DNA of 64,000 nucleotides from Sternotherus odoratus (Eukaryota > Chordata > Testudines > Kinosternidae): assembly GCA_032164245.1 (NCBI GenBank), contig JAVMKO010000002.1, forward strand, positions 58,251,840 through 58,315,839. The letters are read 5' to 3'. Below, piece after piece: positions 12,613 through 25,549 of this stretch (position 1 is its first letter; every line of letters begins with the position of its first letter). The position numbers and the translations under genes are program-made. Under the pieces are notes generated by a model. That model was not told the origin of the DNA and did not search any database. It was given only the letters and a program-made list of their open reading frames with translations.

Positions 12613-13439
12613 TGCTTCAAGAGTGTGTATGGAATGACATTTCTGAAGTGAAACCACAGACTTAGGAAAAAGTAGTGCTTCCAGGCATAAGGATTTCAAA
12701 GCCAGGTGGTAATATGCATGTAGATATTGATATGGGGTAAATAGAATCAAGGATAAATAAGATTACCTTATATATATCTTATTTCTGTTGCATGTTATAA
12801 TATTGGAGGGTAGAATAGCTATATGGCTTTCAACAAACCATTCAGGAGGCATGAACATACTTCTCAGTTGGGATTTAATTCTGAGTTTAGAAACACACTC
12901 TTTCCTCATTTTAAATGGACTCCCATCATAACATATTGGTGGTGTGTTGTACTGTGTACTGGCTTCCATCAAGCTGTATAGAAATAATGTAGTGTATTGA
13001 CACTAGCAATATTCAGCCTCATTGATTCCTGAAGCCAGTGGTAGTGTGCTGTGGATACAATGGGTACAGAAAAGTGAGTGATATGAAAGTAGCTTAAATG
13101 TCTTTGAGTTGTACAAATGACCATCTAGCATACACTTTTGTCTTGCATTTTTTTGCAACAAGAAAATTGAAATAATGGAGCGACTGTATAGATGAAATTA
13201 CCTCTATATTCAATTACTGTAATTTCTACTGGCATGTGCAGAGATAATCCTATTTAACTTCTGCAGTCCTCTAGTTTTCATTACCCGGCCCCCTCTATTG
13301 AATGACACAGAAATGACCGATCTCAGCAAAAGGGCTTTTTTCTTGCCCACAGAAAGTAGACCTCATGGCCGGGCTCTGTGATGGTGGAATCATGGAAACA
13401 CTTCTTCGTCCTGGAACACGTTTATTTTAGGACTTGATT
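12613..13439. other. RGS20 intron, no gene recognised
   Basis: AT-rich run up to the CpG block. Nothing recognised. Confidence 0.35.
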
Positions 13440-14913
13440 GTTTTGTGCCACTAAGTGCGCTCGTCTGGGGCTCAGGAGTGGGTGGGCGCTTCGGGAATGG
13501 GCCAGTGTCCTTCCGGGGCAGAGATCCCAGTGTCTGTCACTGACCTGCACGGGTCGTGGCTGGAGCGAGGCTCAGGGCTCTCCGGGTCTTTGTAGGACTC
13601 TCTGGGTGTAAATGAAGTTCACCCCCCCTCCATTGCTAGAAACCAGCCCCCCCCCCCGGGGGGGTGACCCCGCCCTGCCCCCCTTACCTCAGCTACACAG
13701 TCCAGGGGTTAGTGGAGCGGCCCGGAGCCTCCTTCCCTGGCTGCTCTGCAGAGCCAAACGGCGCCGCCTGGCGCCCGGGACCACGAGGAGCGCGTTGGCG
13801 GGCAGACGCTGCGGTGGCGGCGCGGGGCTGCCCCGGCTCAGGGAGGCGCGAAGACCCCGCTCCGCGCTGGAGCGGCGGGCGGGCAAAGCTGCCGTCTGCC
13901 AGCCGGGGCGCGTAGCGCTCCCGCCCCGGGGCTCGCCGGCGAGCCTCCCTCCTCGCGCGCCCGGGCCACGGTCCCTCTCCTCGGCACCTGGTGGGGCTCG
14001 CTCCGGCGCCTCTCATGGGCACCGCGGCGGCGCTCTCGGAGCCCCCTTCGCCGCGCTCTGGGTCCCGCCGGAGGGACCATCCCCCCTCCCGGGCTGCGCC
14101 GGGCGGGAGTTCCCCCGCACTCCCGCCCCTGGGAGCAGCCGCGGCGGCCCCTGGACGGGCAGCGCCTGCACCAGGCGGGAGCCTCCCTGGGTCCCCAGAG
14201 GGCTCCGGGGTGCCGCGAGCTCCTGCTCGCCAGCGGCTCCCTTCCCCTCCGCCGGGGGAGGGCTGCCCAAGGAAGCCGCCTTGCGCCCCTCGCCTGTGGA
14301 AACCGGCCGGGTGAGCCTCGCCCGCCCGCGCGTCCCCGCGAACTTGCAGCTCGCCGCCCGGGGCACAGCGCGCCCGGCTCCGCGCCATCGGCCAGCCCGG
14401 CCCGCACACCTCGGCCAGAGCAGCCACCCGCCGCCACCTGCGGAGCCCGACGCGAGCTCCCAGGAACCAGAGCAGCCCGTGTTTCCATGCTGGCCGCCAG
14501 CCTCCTTCCCCCCGGCCCTCGCCGCCGGCGGGAGCTCACACCTAAACCTGTGCTCTGCGTGTAAACACCCCCGGACCGGGGACAATGCATCGATCTGCCG
14601 CAGCGGATCCTGCTCCTTAACCGAGGGAGGCTTCCCTGGGAACACAATGGCAGAAACGCGTGGAAACCCCCCAAACTACAATGGGGGAGGGGAGAGATCC
14701 AAGGAGACACCCTCCCTCTCCCGTTCTTTAGGGACAGCCGGTGCCACCCAGAAGCGCCTGTCGGTCCCGCAGACCAGGAAACAGCCGATTGTTGTTCTCA
14801 TGCCCCCAAATACACTTTACAGAGCCAGGCAAAGGCAAAGCCCCGGGCGCTTCCCCACGTGCCGAGCCGCTGGGCCGCCCAGGTGCAGCCCCGTGGGGCT
14901 GGAGGGTACTTAC

Positions 14914-15018
14914 AGTTCCACCATCGGTCCCGGGAGCCAGGTGGAAATCTTTGCCTTGATCACATCCGTTAGCAGTGGGCTCCTCACCCAGGGACGGCGG
15001 CTCGCCAGCCATGCGCAT
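14914..15018 (-). CDS. RGS20: Probable first coding exon of RGS20 (short RGSZ1-like isoform)
   Basis: Minus-strand frame of exactly 35 codons from ATG at 15018 to a consensus donor (ACT|GTAAGT, donor read down from 14913), ending in phase 0. An in-frame TAA at 15045-15043 closes the frame upstream. The peptide starts MRMAGEPPSLGEEP and ends APGTDGGT. The human short RGS20 isoform, as remembered, starts MRTADGGEP and has VDGGLQ just before MGSERM, so both ends agree and the next exon would begin with Gln-Met-Gly. RGS20 is a GTPase-activating protein for Gz/Gi alpha subunits; the RGS domain itself would be encoded outside the window to the left. Divergent placement relative to ATP6V1H matches human gene order. 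A TATA-like sequence only 12 bases upstream is in the wrong place to serve this ATG. The alternative reading is an untranslated exon or chance frame in a CpG island. Confidence 0.6.
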
Positions 15019-15021
15019 GCG
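15012..15021. promoter_or_regulatory. NRF1-type palindrome overlapping the RGS20 start codon
   Basis: TGCGCATGCG matches the core of the NRF1 consensus (YGCGCAYGCGCR). The two candidate RGS20 start codons (15018 and 15012, minus strand) lie in or at its edge. On the minus strand TATAAAA occupies 15036-15030. If either acted as core promoter, transcription would begin close to or downstream of these ATGs. Confidence 0.45.
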
Positions 15022-16543
15022 TCCCAAGCTTTTATAGGATGCTTATTTTATTGTATATTCCACTGGCTTGATCGCCCCCCTCCTTTCAGCCACCACGGAA
15101 TACCCGGGATATGCGTCCACCCGGCCTTCCCGTGCTCCTGTTATGGGTAGGGAAGAGCAACAGTCCAGGACAGGAAGGGGGAAGGGACTAGACCGGAGTC
15201 AATGAGAAACGAGCCGTGAATACCAGAGGCTGAAAGGCAGGCGCCTCTGGAACCAGCTTCTCTCCCTCGCCCAGTCCCGGCACAACACCTGGTCTTGGCA
15301 GGCGACCTTCCCCTTCCCCTAAACCAGTCAGTTCCCAGATGGTGACACACGCGCGTGTTTGTGTGAATCTCAGGCGGGCTACATCTGGGGCCACAGCTGT
15401 AACAAACACACTGTGTCAACACACTGGGGAGGGGAAGGGGGTGGAGAGTTCCAGGGATCCAACTTCTGTTCCCCCCCCGGGGTGGGAGGAGAGATTCTGG
15501 GATAAACAAGCGGGTGTGCTGGGGGCAGGAGGAGGGGGCTGCATGGGGAGGAGAAGGCTGTGTGTTCCACATTTGGTTTCATTTTAATAGGCTCCCTTAA
15601 ATCTGGATCGTATTTATATGGGTAGGGATTGGCGCCCTTAGGTAATTGCAGGGACGTGTTTCCCCCTTATCCGGTTTCCTTGCCGTATGTCAAAACGCCT
15701 CTATTCGAATAAATTGCCGCGTACAGGGAGCTTGAAATAAATCGGATCTATTTGCCTGTGCTGTGCATAAATGGCAACCGGTAAACCATGCACCAATGTA
15801 GAGATCAATGGATCTTTCCTGCTCTATCCTGTATTCGTCTCCGGGAAACATAGGGATATACATACTGCAGTCACACACCCTTACAAAGGAAACCACACGC
15901 CTGTCAACAGGACACATTTAAAGGCTCGCTATGGAGCGCCTTCTGCAACGGGCGGCTCAGGACTTGCAAATTTGTTGCTACTTTGTGACCACTCTGTCGG
16001 GGCAGGAGTTGGGAGGACGACGCAATATTTCCCTGGAACTGAAATTGATCTGATACATAAATAACATTCACGTCACTTCCTCCGACTTCTCGGGAGCTGG
16101 AGTCAGGGCTCCCTGGTTACAGGGAGAGAACGAGAGAGATCACGAACAGCCCCGGGAATGATGACAGCTCTCTTTCCATTTTCATGGGCACACGGAGGCG
16201 AGATGCTGACAGAAAACGCACCATCGGAAACCGCTTCATGTCTGTACCCACAAACACAGAACTATGGGGATCAGATCAGAACAGCCCCGCTTCTGCCATT
16301 CGCCAGCAAGGGGCGTTGAAGGATTGAAGCTGTCATCGGTCTTACCTTTGACTATCTATGCCATCCCCCCTCCACACACCCCCACACCTCAATCTTCCAG
16401 TTACAGCCAGGACCGGAGTGTTAAAGCTCGATAACATTCGCTGCCAGGGGTTTCTCTGGAGGTAGACAAAGGTCTCCCCGTGCAATAAGGCATCGGGAGG
16501 AGGAAGAGAGGGAGGGGAGCCTGTCGGCGGGAGCGGTACTCAC

Positions 16544-16640
16544 AGCACTGAACGGATTGGGGAAAGTTCCGTGTTTCCTGAACGCGGCTCCTTGGCATTT
16601 TTGGCATCTCAGGTGTTCCCAGGAGAAGCAGCTGCACAAC
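16544..16640 (-). other. Possible alternative first exon end (minus strand), upstream boundary unknown
   Basis: On the minus strand GTGCT is followed by GTGAGTAC (donor read down from 16543), a strong donor within the CpG block and in the right orientation for an alternative RGS20 leader. The preceding frames are open but unrecognised (one reads HLRCQKCQGAAFRKHGTF), so nothing shows that they are translated. The start shown here is arbitrary. Confidence 0.25.
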
Positions 16641-18360
16641 GCGGGCCCGGCCAAGCGGCCTTCTAGGAACGCCCACAGCTGGCCGGGGGCTGCGGCCTGC
16701 CCCCAGGAGACCAGAGTCCCTGTTGGAAAGGGGCTGATGTTTGGCAGAGGGGCAGCTGGCAGAGCTGGGAGACGGGCGGTGGCAAAGTTAGGGCAGAGCC
16801 TGGGCGTTGAAAGCCGAGGGCTGAAGAAGGAGTTAGGGAAGAGGGAAAAGCCTGGAAGCAGAGAGAGGGGCCTGGAAGCCTTTGGGAGCTAGAGCAGGGA
16901 GGGGCGGGTGGTGGGAAGAGAGAGAGAAAAACACAACACAAAACATTACTAAGGGGGGGGGTCAACCAGCCACCTCCGAACAGACAAGCTCAGAGTCAGA
17001 CGAGTTCGGTTGAATTCTGCCCCCGCCCCAATGCAGTTTCCTTACTTGCAGGGGCAAACACCCCGCTTCTCCACTCTGGTACTTCAGTGCAACCTCCCAG
17101 CCCCAACGCCCAGCAGAGCGTCCGGCCGCTCAGTCCTGGGCCCCCGCTGCCTTTCCCCCCCAACGCCAAGTGTCCGGCCTTGGGGGCAGAAGTGGAGGTG
17201 ACCAGGACACACGGCTGTGGCTCGGAGCGTGCCCCAAGGGGCCCCAGCCCCCCGGGAACAGTCCGCGGAATTGCAAGCCGAGGAGCTTCCTTTCCTGTGG
17301 TTTCCATTCTATTTACGGCTAAATGAAGCCTTCCCAGGTCTGACCCTTTGAGATATGGCCTCTCCTTTCCCTTAACTTTGATTCTAGCTATTCATTCCCA
17401 TTGTTTTCTTTGTGCTCCAGGCCCCCTGTGCTAGGCCCCGGGCAAGCACATAGCGCTTACAATCTAATGAATGCTGCATTTTCCTGACCGGAGGGGTTTT
17501 TTAAGATCCCCTCCCCCCTCAGGAGAGCTAAAGAGATCAAGAAACCAGGAACTCTGCTGAATAATAAACTTTGCAAACCATTCCGAAGAAGCCAGGCTCG
17601 CCTGTACTAAGACACCCCCACGTGAACCCCACGGGCGGCCAGCACTGGCGCAATCCTCCCCCGACACTAAGCAGGCGGGAAAGAGAAACGGGGACTAATG
17701 CCACGAGAAGGGAAGAAGTGAAAGGCGAATCGAAAGGCGGGGGAGAGAAGCAGCCGGAGTCGAGGAATCTCGGCAGCTCCGAGCAATAGCAGAGCTGCTC
17801 TCCAGGGTCCTGAATCTTACGCCTGGCACATTGCGCTCGCTCTTGGCTGAAAACTGCGACCTAGGCTATTGTGTCAGGGTGACAACTTTACCAAACACCC
17901 AGGGGTCCTATCCTGCTGTCAGGAGCCTTGACGGGGCACTGGCCCGCCAAGCTGAGCCTCATGCCGCGCGGCCGCGGATGGGGCGTTTTCCTGATGACTT
18001 ATTCTTGTGCAGTGCGTCGGGAGGGGCCATTTCCCGCTTTCCCTAGTTCCTGTATTTTCCCAGCCCGGGCTCCCCGTGTGTCAAGGCCCAGGAGCGCTCC
18101 AGGAGACGGAGAAACTTGTTTCCCCGGGGTGCGGAGTCAGCCCTGTCAGCGCCCCACAAACCCGGCCACGTGCTGAGGGCGAGGCCCGTTCAGAACCCGG
18201 GCAGCAGCTGCAGCGAACGCGCCGCCGTTCATGAATGAGGCAGGCGAGGGCGGCTGCGGCGTTGCTATTACAAGGTTAAGCTGCTTGTCGGATTTGAGCG
18301 CGGTAGGGAAAGCTGCTGTTCCTTCCACTCGCGGGAACCCGGCGGTTGCTTAGCAGCAGC

Positions 18361-18949
18361 GCTTTTCTTCTAGGTAGGATCAATGGGAAAGGCTAAGGGG
18401 GGGAGACCGCGCTGGTGAATCAACCCTAATCAGCCCCGTCTCCAGCAGCCCAGATGAGGCCGAAAACTAATTAGCCCTTTGGGGAAGACCTCCACTTGGG
18501 CAGGATAAGTGACCCCCCGCCCTGGCCAAGAACAGGAAAGAGCCTGCAGAAGGCTGAAGCAAGTGAAGCCATTGATTTCTACCCAGCCCCGCCAATCTGT
18601 TAGCAAAGGAAAGGAACTCTCCCCAGGGACTCCTGCGCTGGTGAATGGGAGAGACCTTCTAATATTCCTATATCTGCAAACTCCTGTTGATTATTGTAGT
18701 GAATCTCTTCTTGTCAGACTGCAGTAGTTAGGGAAAGGCAGGAACAGAAGAGGGCTGGTTGGTGAACCCATCTGTGTGTCAAGGCCCCAAATGTTGTTCC
18801 ACCTGCTAAGACTTCTCCAGACCTGCTGCTATTGCATGTTTTCTGAAGAAACTAAAGGAACTCTGAGGTCTCTCTGTGTGAGAATAGTGGTAGGGTTACA
18901 CCACTGTATTGATTGGGCATTACAGTGAACAATCCCAAACATATTTTAT
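18361..18949. other. Intergenic edge of the CpG block
   Basis: Composition falls from GC-rich to average. No exon or repeat recognised. Confidence 0.35.
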
Positions 18950-19335
18950 CAAAGGGTGGGGGAGAATGGGCTGGACTATATTCCCAGGAGAATATATAGC
19001 TTGATTTTTACCATGTTAATATTTCTCCTTCTAACTGACATGCTCAGGGTGGGGAAGGAATTTCCCTCCAGGTCAGATTGTCAGGGACCCATGCTTTTGG
19101 TTTTGTTTCTTGCATTGCCCTGCAGTATGGGGGCACAGATCACGTGCTGGTTTGAACTAGAGTAAACTGCAGAGTCTCTGTAATTTGAAGTCTTTAAATC
19201 ATGATGTAAGGTCTTCAGTAAGTCTGCCATAGGTTATGGGTCTATTACAGTTGTGGGTGGGGTAAGGATCTGTGGCCTGCAATGTACAGACTAGAATGAT
19301 CACGATAGTCCCTTCTGGCCTATGACGAGAGGGTG
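18950..19335 (+). mobile_element. CR1 LINE 3' end
   Basis: GGGGAAGGAATTTCCCTCCAGG, then GGTAAGGATCTGTGGCCTGCA and CCCTTCTGGCCTATGA, the typical 3' tail of a sauropsid CR1 subfamily (mobilised by target-primed reverse transcription, usually 5'-truncated). No coding part remains. Confidence 0.7.
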
Positions 19336-21386
19336 GAAAAAAATAGGGAAAGGTTTAGCAATTATGCCCTAGAGATTATTCTGTGGTGAATCTTCAGGTC
19401 AATGGAAAGACTACCACTGATATCATCACTGGACTCTGAATCAGAGCTGACTTGGCCTGTGGGGACCATTCATAGACAGAGGCATCTAGAACTTAACTGA
19501 AGTGTTTCACTTAAAGCCTATCAAGACTAAGAAACTAGGTTGTGTTTTTAAATGCTAGCTAACCTGCTTTTACTTATGCTGGTATAGAGAGGGTTTAATA
19601 CCTTTAACATGTGTTTGCTGGTCACACATCATCCTAGGCTTCCGGCATCAACCATCAACCAGCTGACAAATTTTGAAACAGGACTATATTTATTAACATT
19701 ATATCTACCCTAAAATATGTCAGTTAATATGTCCTGAAAGGCTACCCATTCTCCCATTGTAGACAGACCCTTACTGTCTTCAGGTTTGAGTTGATCAATT
19801 AAGCAGTGGTGGGTCTTTAGTGGCATGCTACATGTTCAGCAATATGTACTATAAATGTTTGCATTATTAGATTGTTAAGATTTAGGAATGGAGTCATCAT
19901 ACATAGATTGTATTTTGAATGAAACATCATCAAACTCTAATATTGACAGTTTCCTGTGCACCATTCAAGGTAAATATTAGATCAGGACTCAATTTCAACA
20001 TCAGCATTAATGAATAGTAAAGAACAGCTCTATACGAGTATTGGAAAATCTCTCTGTAAAACTTTGCTGAACATTAGCAGCTAATCCATACTAAGCTAGT
20101 GATAACACACTTAGAAAATAACTTGGAATTTTAATTTCATTTGAGGATACAGCCCTTTTCTTCCATTCTGGAATAGGTAGGAATGAAGGATACTGAAAGC
20201 CACACCAGTATGTAATATTGTCATTTTATGTTTTCCTTATACTCGGCCTAGCTGGCTCAGTCTCCAAAGGGTGGAACTGTCAATATATTTTCATCATTAG
20301 GTCCTCCTGGGTTTGAAAATTCCAGTAATTGTTATTATTCCAAGGTACAGATGCAAACTCTTGCATATTTCAAACCAAAAATCTTAAGATCAAAAGGATC
20401 ATAAATAGGGTAATATAGAAGTTGAATCTATAATTCCAATTACTGTGTTACTTTCTGATGTACTTTAATATTCAGTCCATCACACTTCAAGACACAGCAT
20501 AGCAGCCATTTTTAATAGTGTTAGTATAGCTACCTGGGGCTCATACAATACCTGACTTCTCCCTGGCCTAAGTACATTCCTGTGGCTGAATGAAGAGTGC
20601 AAGGCTGGGTCTTTGCAGTATCACTGTAATGACTGACATGAGCTTTCAAATAGAAAATGAATGCTTTCAGACTTAAAATCTATTTAAAGGTATTTTAATG
20701 TCCCAGTGCCAGGAATTCTTTCTTATATGTGTTACTTTGTTCATGAGTGAACTCAAATACATAAAATGGGTACATTTTAAAAAGTGTATGTTAAGTTGCC
20801 ATAATTGCATGAGATATTACAAGAAACACTTTGAGCATATTTAACATTTGCAATTCTTCAAAGCTAGTAACATTCAGAGTGTCCTGTCTTTTCTTAATGA
20901 ACCTATTGCTAATTGATTTTACATAGAAGGCACTTGGATACAATACTGATGGGTGGCAGCACAAAACCCGAGGGAGGGATCATAATAAAATCTGTACTGT
21001 ATTAGAGTGGAACTCCAAAATTCCCATTAAAAGCCACAGGAATCTTGTAAATGGATTGAATGATCCAGCCTATACAGTCTAACAGCAGAGCTATGTGGGG
21101 TCGTTTGCACATCCAGGGATTGCATTGCACCATGTCTGAGGACTATTTGTTAGTACTTTATTTTCATAAGCATTGTAATGACATAGCAAAACAATCAGAA
21201 CCAATGCATTACTTCTGGACTAAGGACTTATTTTGAACAAAAGTCCTTCTGTTTTCAAAGGGTGAAATTCACCACTGTGCCAAAGTCCAGCACAAGGCCA
21301 ATTGGTTCTCAAAACAAAGCTTAAGAGGGACTAATGTGATGCATTGTCCTTGTGTTAGGTCTTTGCCCAGGGTAAATTTCACCCTA
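19336..21386. other. Intergenic, no gene recognised
   Basis: AT-rich, no long open frames, no repeat that I can name. Confidence 0.35.
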
Positions 21387-21609
21387 AGGGCTTGTCTGCA
21401 CTTGGAAATTACATTGTCTTAGCTCATGACCTTGAGCAGTCATGGTAACTAACTTGGTCTTAAATATGATATAGCACTCAGCGTAGACAGGGGCTTTCTG
21501 CCATTGGCTTCAATGGGGCCAAGATTTAATCCTGAGTGTTTAACACAGGATTAGTTGACTTCTCCAGGTTGTGTTCTAGCATGAGGTAGCTTTCAAGTGT
21601 AGACAATCA
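21387..21609. mobile_element. Non-autonomous DNA transposon with GGGCTTGTCTGCACTT ends
   Basis: Left end AGGGCTTGTCTGCACTTG; right end TTTCAAGTGTAGACAATC, which is its imperfect inverse. The 'taagggcttgtctacactt' type of terminus is common in turtle genomes. No clear target duplication. Confidence 0.55.
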
Positions 21610-24600
21610 CCAAATGAACATTCTTCCAAAGTTAGTGATCTCTGTTATGCTTACCAGATGTCTTTTAACACAGTATTTTGCCTTTGCTGAAATCTAAAAC
21701 TCAATATGGGAAGATGCAACTCTGGACACAACATACATTCAACACAGTAATTATAATAGCACATCTTCAATCATCTTTAACTGTCAGATTAAAACAAATT
21801 TCTGAAGATACATTAAAAACACAAGCCCTCACTTAAAACTAAGCGCAGATCCACAGCTTCAATGACTTCAATGGATCTCTGACAATTTACATCAGCTAGG
21901 GACCCAGCCCAGAGTCTATGGCAAGTGCGAAGTTTGACAAGTAACCTCTGCTATCTTCAGTCACAAAACAGTGTCTTTGCCACTTCTGCATAACAAAAAT
22001 GGATTATGAAACTTACAAAACTTTGAACAACAACTAACTCTTAGAAACTTCACCTCAAATGACAAACGTTTCAGAATGTTATAGGTAGTGAATGTAGGGT
22101 TTCAGAATGGAAGAGTTAATTCGATCTATGATGATGATTGTTGTGCTACTCATTCTGGCCCCAGTCCAGAGCAATTAAGCATGCAGATAACTTCTAGCCT
22201 GCAAATAGTCCTACTCAGGCCAATGGGTCTGCTCATGTGCTTAATACATTGTTGAATCCAGGCATCTGGCAGACTGACAGAAGAACTCTGAAGTCTGCAT
22301 CATTACTCAGGAGACGATTGTCTACTGAGAAATTTCACCCAGACACTTTAAAAAAAATTGAATCTTTGACTAGGCACAATGGCATAAAAATTACTTATTC
22401 CGTTCATTGCATTTCCTATGTTTATAAAATAGAAGTCCTGCTAGATTTAGTAGGAGTCTATGTGACATTCTTTGCATATTCATTTCAATAAATACATATT
22501 TAAAAATATGTAATGCAGTTGCATTTTAAAAAACTCATTATATTCATGTGTGGCCCAAATCCTTTTTATTTTCCTTTTTGGATATTTTGGGGGGACCATT
22601 AAAAAACCTTGAAGATAAAGTCAATATTCTTTAAAACACATTCTCCTATTATTGCAAAGTTTTGTTAGCATGCCCTGATGACTTCAAATATTATAGTAAA
22701 GACTTGACAAAAATGGTCAGAAAATGCCTATTTTACTTTAAAATCCCACAATTAATAGAAGACTGGTAGATAATGGATTGTGGAATATTATGCTATTATT
22801 TTCAATAACCCTTATTGCAAACTTCCAGCAGGTGTCACTATTGGTCTACAATTTAAATGCTAAAGAAAAATCAGTTGTGTTGTCTGCTACCTCCCTGACT
22901 CTTGTGTTGTCTGATCACCCTAGGGGCCTCTTTTCCTCTGCCTACCGTGGGTGTTATAGCTGCTAAGTGAGGGGAGAACAGAGCTCTCTTTCTCTCTTTT
23001 CATAGCTAACTGGAAAAAAATAATAGATATTCATATAGTCAAATCTGAACAAGAAGACACATAGGATATATCCTATCATGCTTTACTAGGCATACCTGCA
23101 ATGATTAGTCTCAACAAAACATCAATTTATATGGGTATAATCTGCATAGGTGAGAGAGTATAGGCAGAAATTCAGAGGAGAAGCTACATTTCAAAACTAT
23201 TTATAGTGACAATGGGAACAAAGAGCATGGTGGTGAAATTTATTGGGAGAGCATACAAGGAATGAAAAACAAAAAGAAATGATGGGTATCTGCTTAAGAT
23301 CATCAAGAGAGGAGGAGAAGGAGGAGAAATTTTCTAGACAAATTCCCTGGGTTCCCTAGGCCATAATAAACTATTTTAACTACACAGAGAGCTGGTAAGT
23401 AATAAATGCAACCAATCATGTTATTAAATAAGGTTCCTAAATTAGTGTGATGGTAACTTGTGGCTCCAGCAAGTACAGACTCCAACCAAAGCAGACGCTG
23501 ACCCAGCTCTACTCCTGATCGTAAGGAACTTATTCAGAAAATGAAAATAACAGAGATGTTTGGAACCAGTGTTCTTTAGCAACTTGAAGTTAGCACAGTA
23601 GAGAATCAGTTGGAGACATGATTACAGAACTTGGCAATACAAGGATATTACAGCCTGATGCTGTTCCACAGAAGCCGGGGCAATTTTGCCAATGACTTAA
23701 ATGAGAGCAAAACCAGCCCATTTCCCAAAATTTCTGAAATCAATCAGTTTAGCAAGGTGGGTGCAATGGGGGGAAGTATAATTCACTAATGTAGGAGCTG
23801 GCTGGAGAGCAGAAATACACTAGTTTACTTGAAAAAGAAGATTGACAGGTTGATCAGTAGCCAACGAGGGTGTGCTTAAAGATTTCAGGTTAAAAACCAG
23901 TACCAGGAAGTAAAAAGTAGAAGGCAAACAAATAGGAATACTCAGAATTGGTAAAGTGTGGCAGGAAAGGCAAAGCCAAGCCATACCACTCTTCCTCCAG
24001 CCCCATAAAGCACAACAAACACACAAAGTGTGTAGGCTGATTCCAAACTCTGCCTTGCAATGTGTCTTTAATATGTTTAAGAGAGAAGTCTGAATGCTTC
24101 CCACAGGAAGTAAAGATCAGGATAATGATAAAGAGCAGCTAAAATAATAGTGGGAAAAGTGAGCATCACAGACAAGTCTCCTGGGGTAGAAAGTGCAGGA
24201 CTGTACTTAACAACACTGAGGATTATGGGCCAAGTTCTCCCCTTTGTGGGTTACTCTGACCTAGGAGAGGGGAAGCTCCTTGAGCTTTTGTTAGCAGGGT
24301 TTCCTGATATGTTTTCTGTTAGAGACAGGCTGATGGTGCATGTCTCTCCCACACCTCCCTAGGCACACTCAGAGAAGCTAGGAGTTCATTGCATTTAAAC
24401 CATGTTTGCATTATGCAGAAGTAGAAAAGAGTGTTTTGTATTGGAGGCAGCACAGGTTAGTTTCGTACTTGTCATTGACTTTGGGAGAGGTCCTCGACTG
24501 TTGTAAATAGCCAGGGCTCCAGGGATGTCAACAGAGCTATGACAAGTTTTGCCAGCTGAGAATCTTCTCTTAGTTTTCAATGAGGGGCAGTGGCTTTGAT

Positions 24601-25545
24601 GTCTCCTTTAAAATCCATGTGTATTTTAAGGGATCCTTTCGAATCAAGAGGTCCCCTTGCTTCCCCACGGCTGCTCAGACACACACACACATCTTTGAAC
24701 AGGCTAGAACATGTTGCTGTCTCCATGGCTGCCATGGGAATACCCCTGAATATTTCCCTAACCATGAAGGAACAAACAACGTACATCACTACATGTTCTA
24801 GGCCAAATTCTGGGTGGCTCTTGAGAGACACAGAACTGAAGTGCCGACCATTGGGAAGTGGGAGCAAAGATAGCTTTACTTCATCTGGGTACTGGGCTGT
24901 GGTAGGAGCTGAAATATGTCCAACGTGAGCAAACTTCTGGTCTCCTTTCCTGAGCTCCACTGGAGTCCCAAATCTCCATAACACCGGGCACTAAGTATGG
25001 TTACTGCCTCACCCATACCAGGGCTTGTGTGTGTGCATGTGTCAGGGTGGGGGAGGGGCAGAGGGGAGAGTCACTTACATTGGCTCTATGTTTTCCTGAA
25101 CTAGGGGAATTCTCTCCAGCCCCTTGTGGTTCATTTTAGCCCCAACAGTCTGTCAGAAGAGTGAAAAGGAGCCAGGGTGAGTCTCAAATCGACCTGTTTG
25201 TTGTAGCTTATTCTTACTTCCCCAAAGGGCTGGAGAGGATGGGGAGAACCCAGTAGAGTTTGGCTTTTGTTTAAATGTAGCTGTTTACAACCAAGTATTG
25301 TATTTAAACCAGGCATTGAGAGACTCTAGATATTGAGCGAATGGGATGATTTGAGGGTTTGGGGCTGTAAGATTTTGATGGCTCAGTGTACTACATAAGC
25401 ACTCTGGTGCTGATCAGGTGAAGCACTGAAGCATGTGCTACTCATGGACTTAATATTAAGCACATGCTTATGTGATTTATTTAATCAGGACTTCCAGAAA
25501 GCATAGTCAGTTATAACAGCTGACAACTCATTTGCGGAATCAAAT
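21610..25545. other. Intergenic, no gene recognised
   Basis: Mostly AT-rich. A foldback fragment with AATGACTTCAATGGA lies at 21840-21910, and a short (AC)n lies at 24680-24690. Overlapping short frames at 24.58-24.98 kb run on both strands and have no support. Confidence 0.35.
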
Positions 25546-25549
25546 ATTC

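Larger units (their letters stand above)
13440..18360. promoter_or_regulatory. Large CpG-rich block, probable RGS20 promoter region
   Basis: About 5 kb of high GC with frequent CpG, densest at 13.6-15.0 kb and 16.5-18.3 kb, against an AT-rich surround. It contains the RGS20 first coding exon (15018-14914, minus) and a second minus-strand donor after 16544 that may belong to an alternative leader exon. Several long open frames cross it on both strands (up to 1.5 kb), but they show no recognised domain and overlap each other, as expected where stop codons are depleted by GC content. An ancient repeat-like stretch ending ...CTTACAATCTAA lies near 17405-17470. Confidence 0.65.

Noticed and set aside
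13838..14710. A 290-codon minus-strand frame
   Set aside because: Same GC-driven effect; it runs through inferred intron sequence past the donor at 14913 without any recognisable domain.
13612..15150. A 512-codon plus-strand open frame in the CpG block
   Set aside because: Low-complexity Pro/Arg/Ala-rich translation, overlapping long frames on both strands, no domain, and the RGS20-like exon on the opposite strand explains part of the region better.
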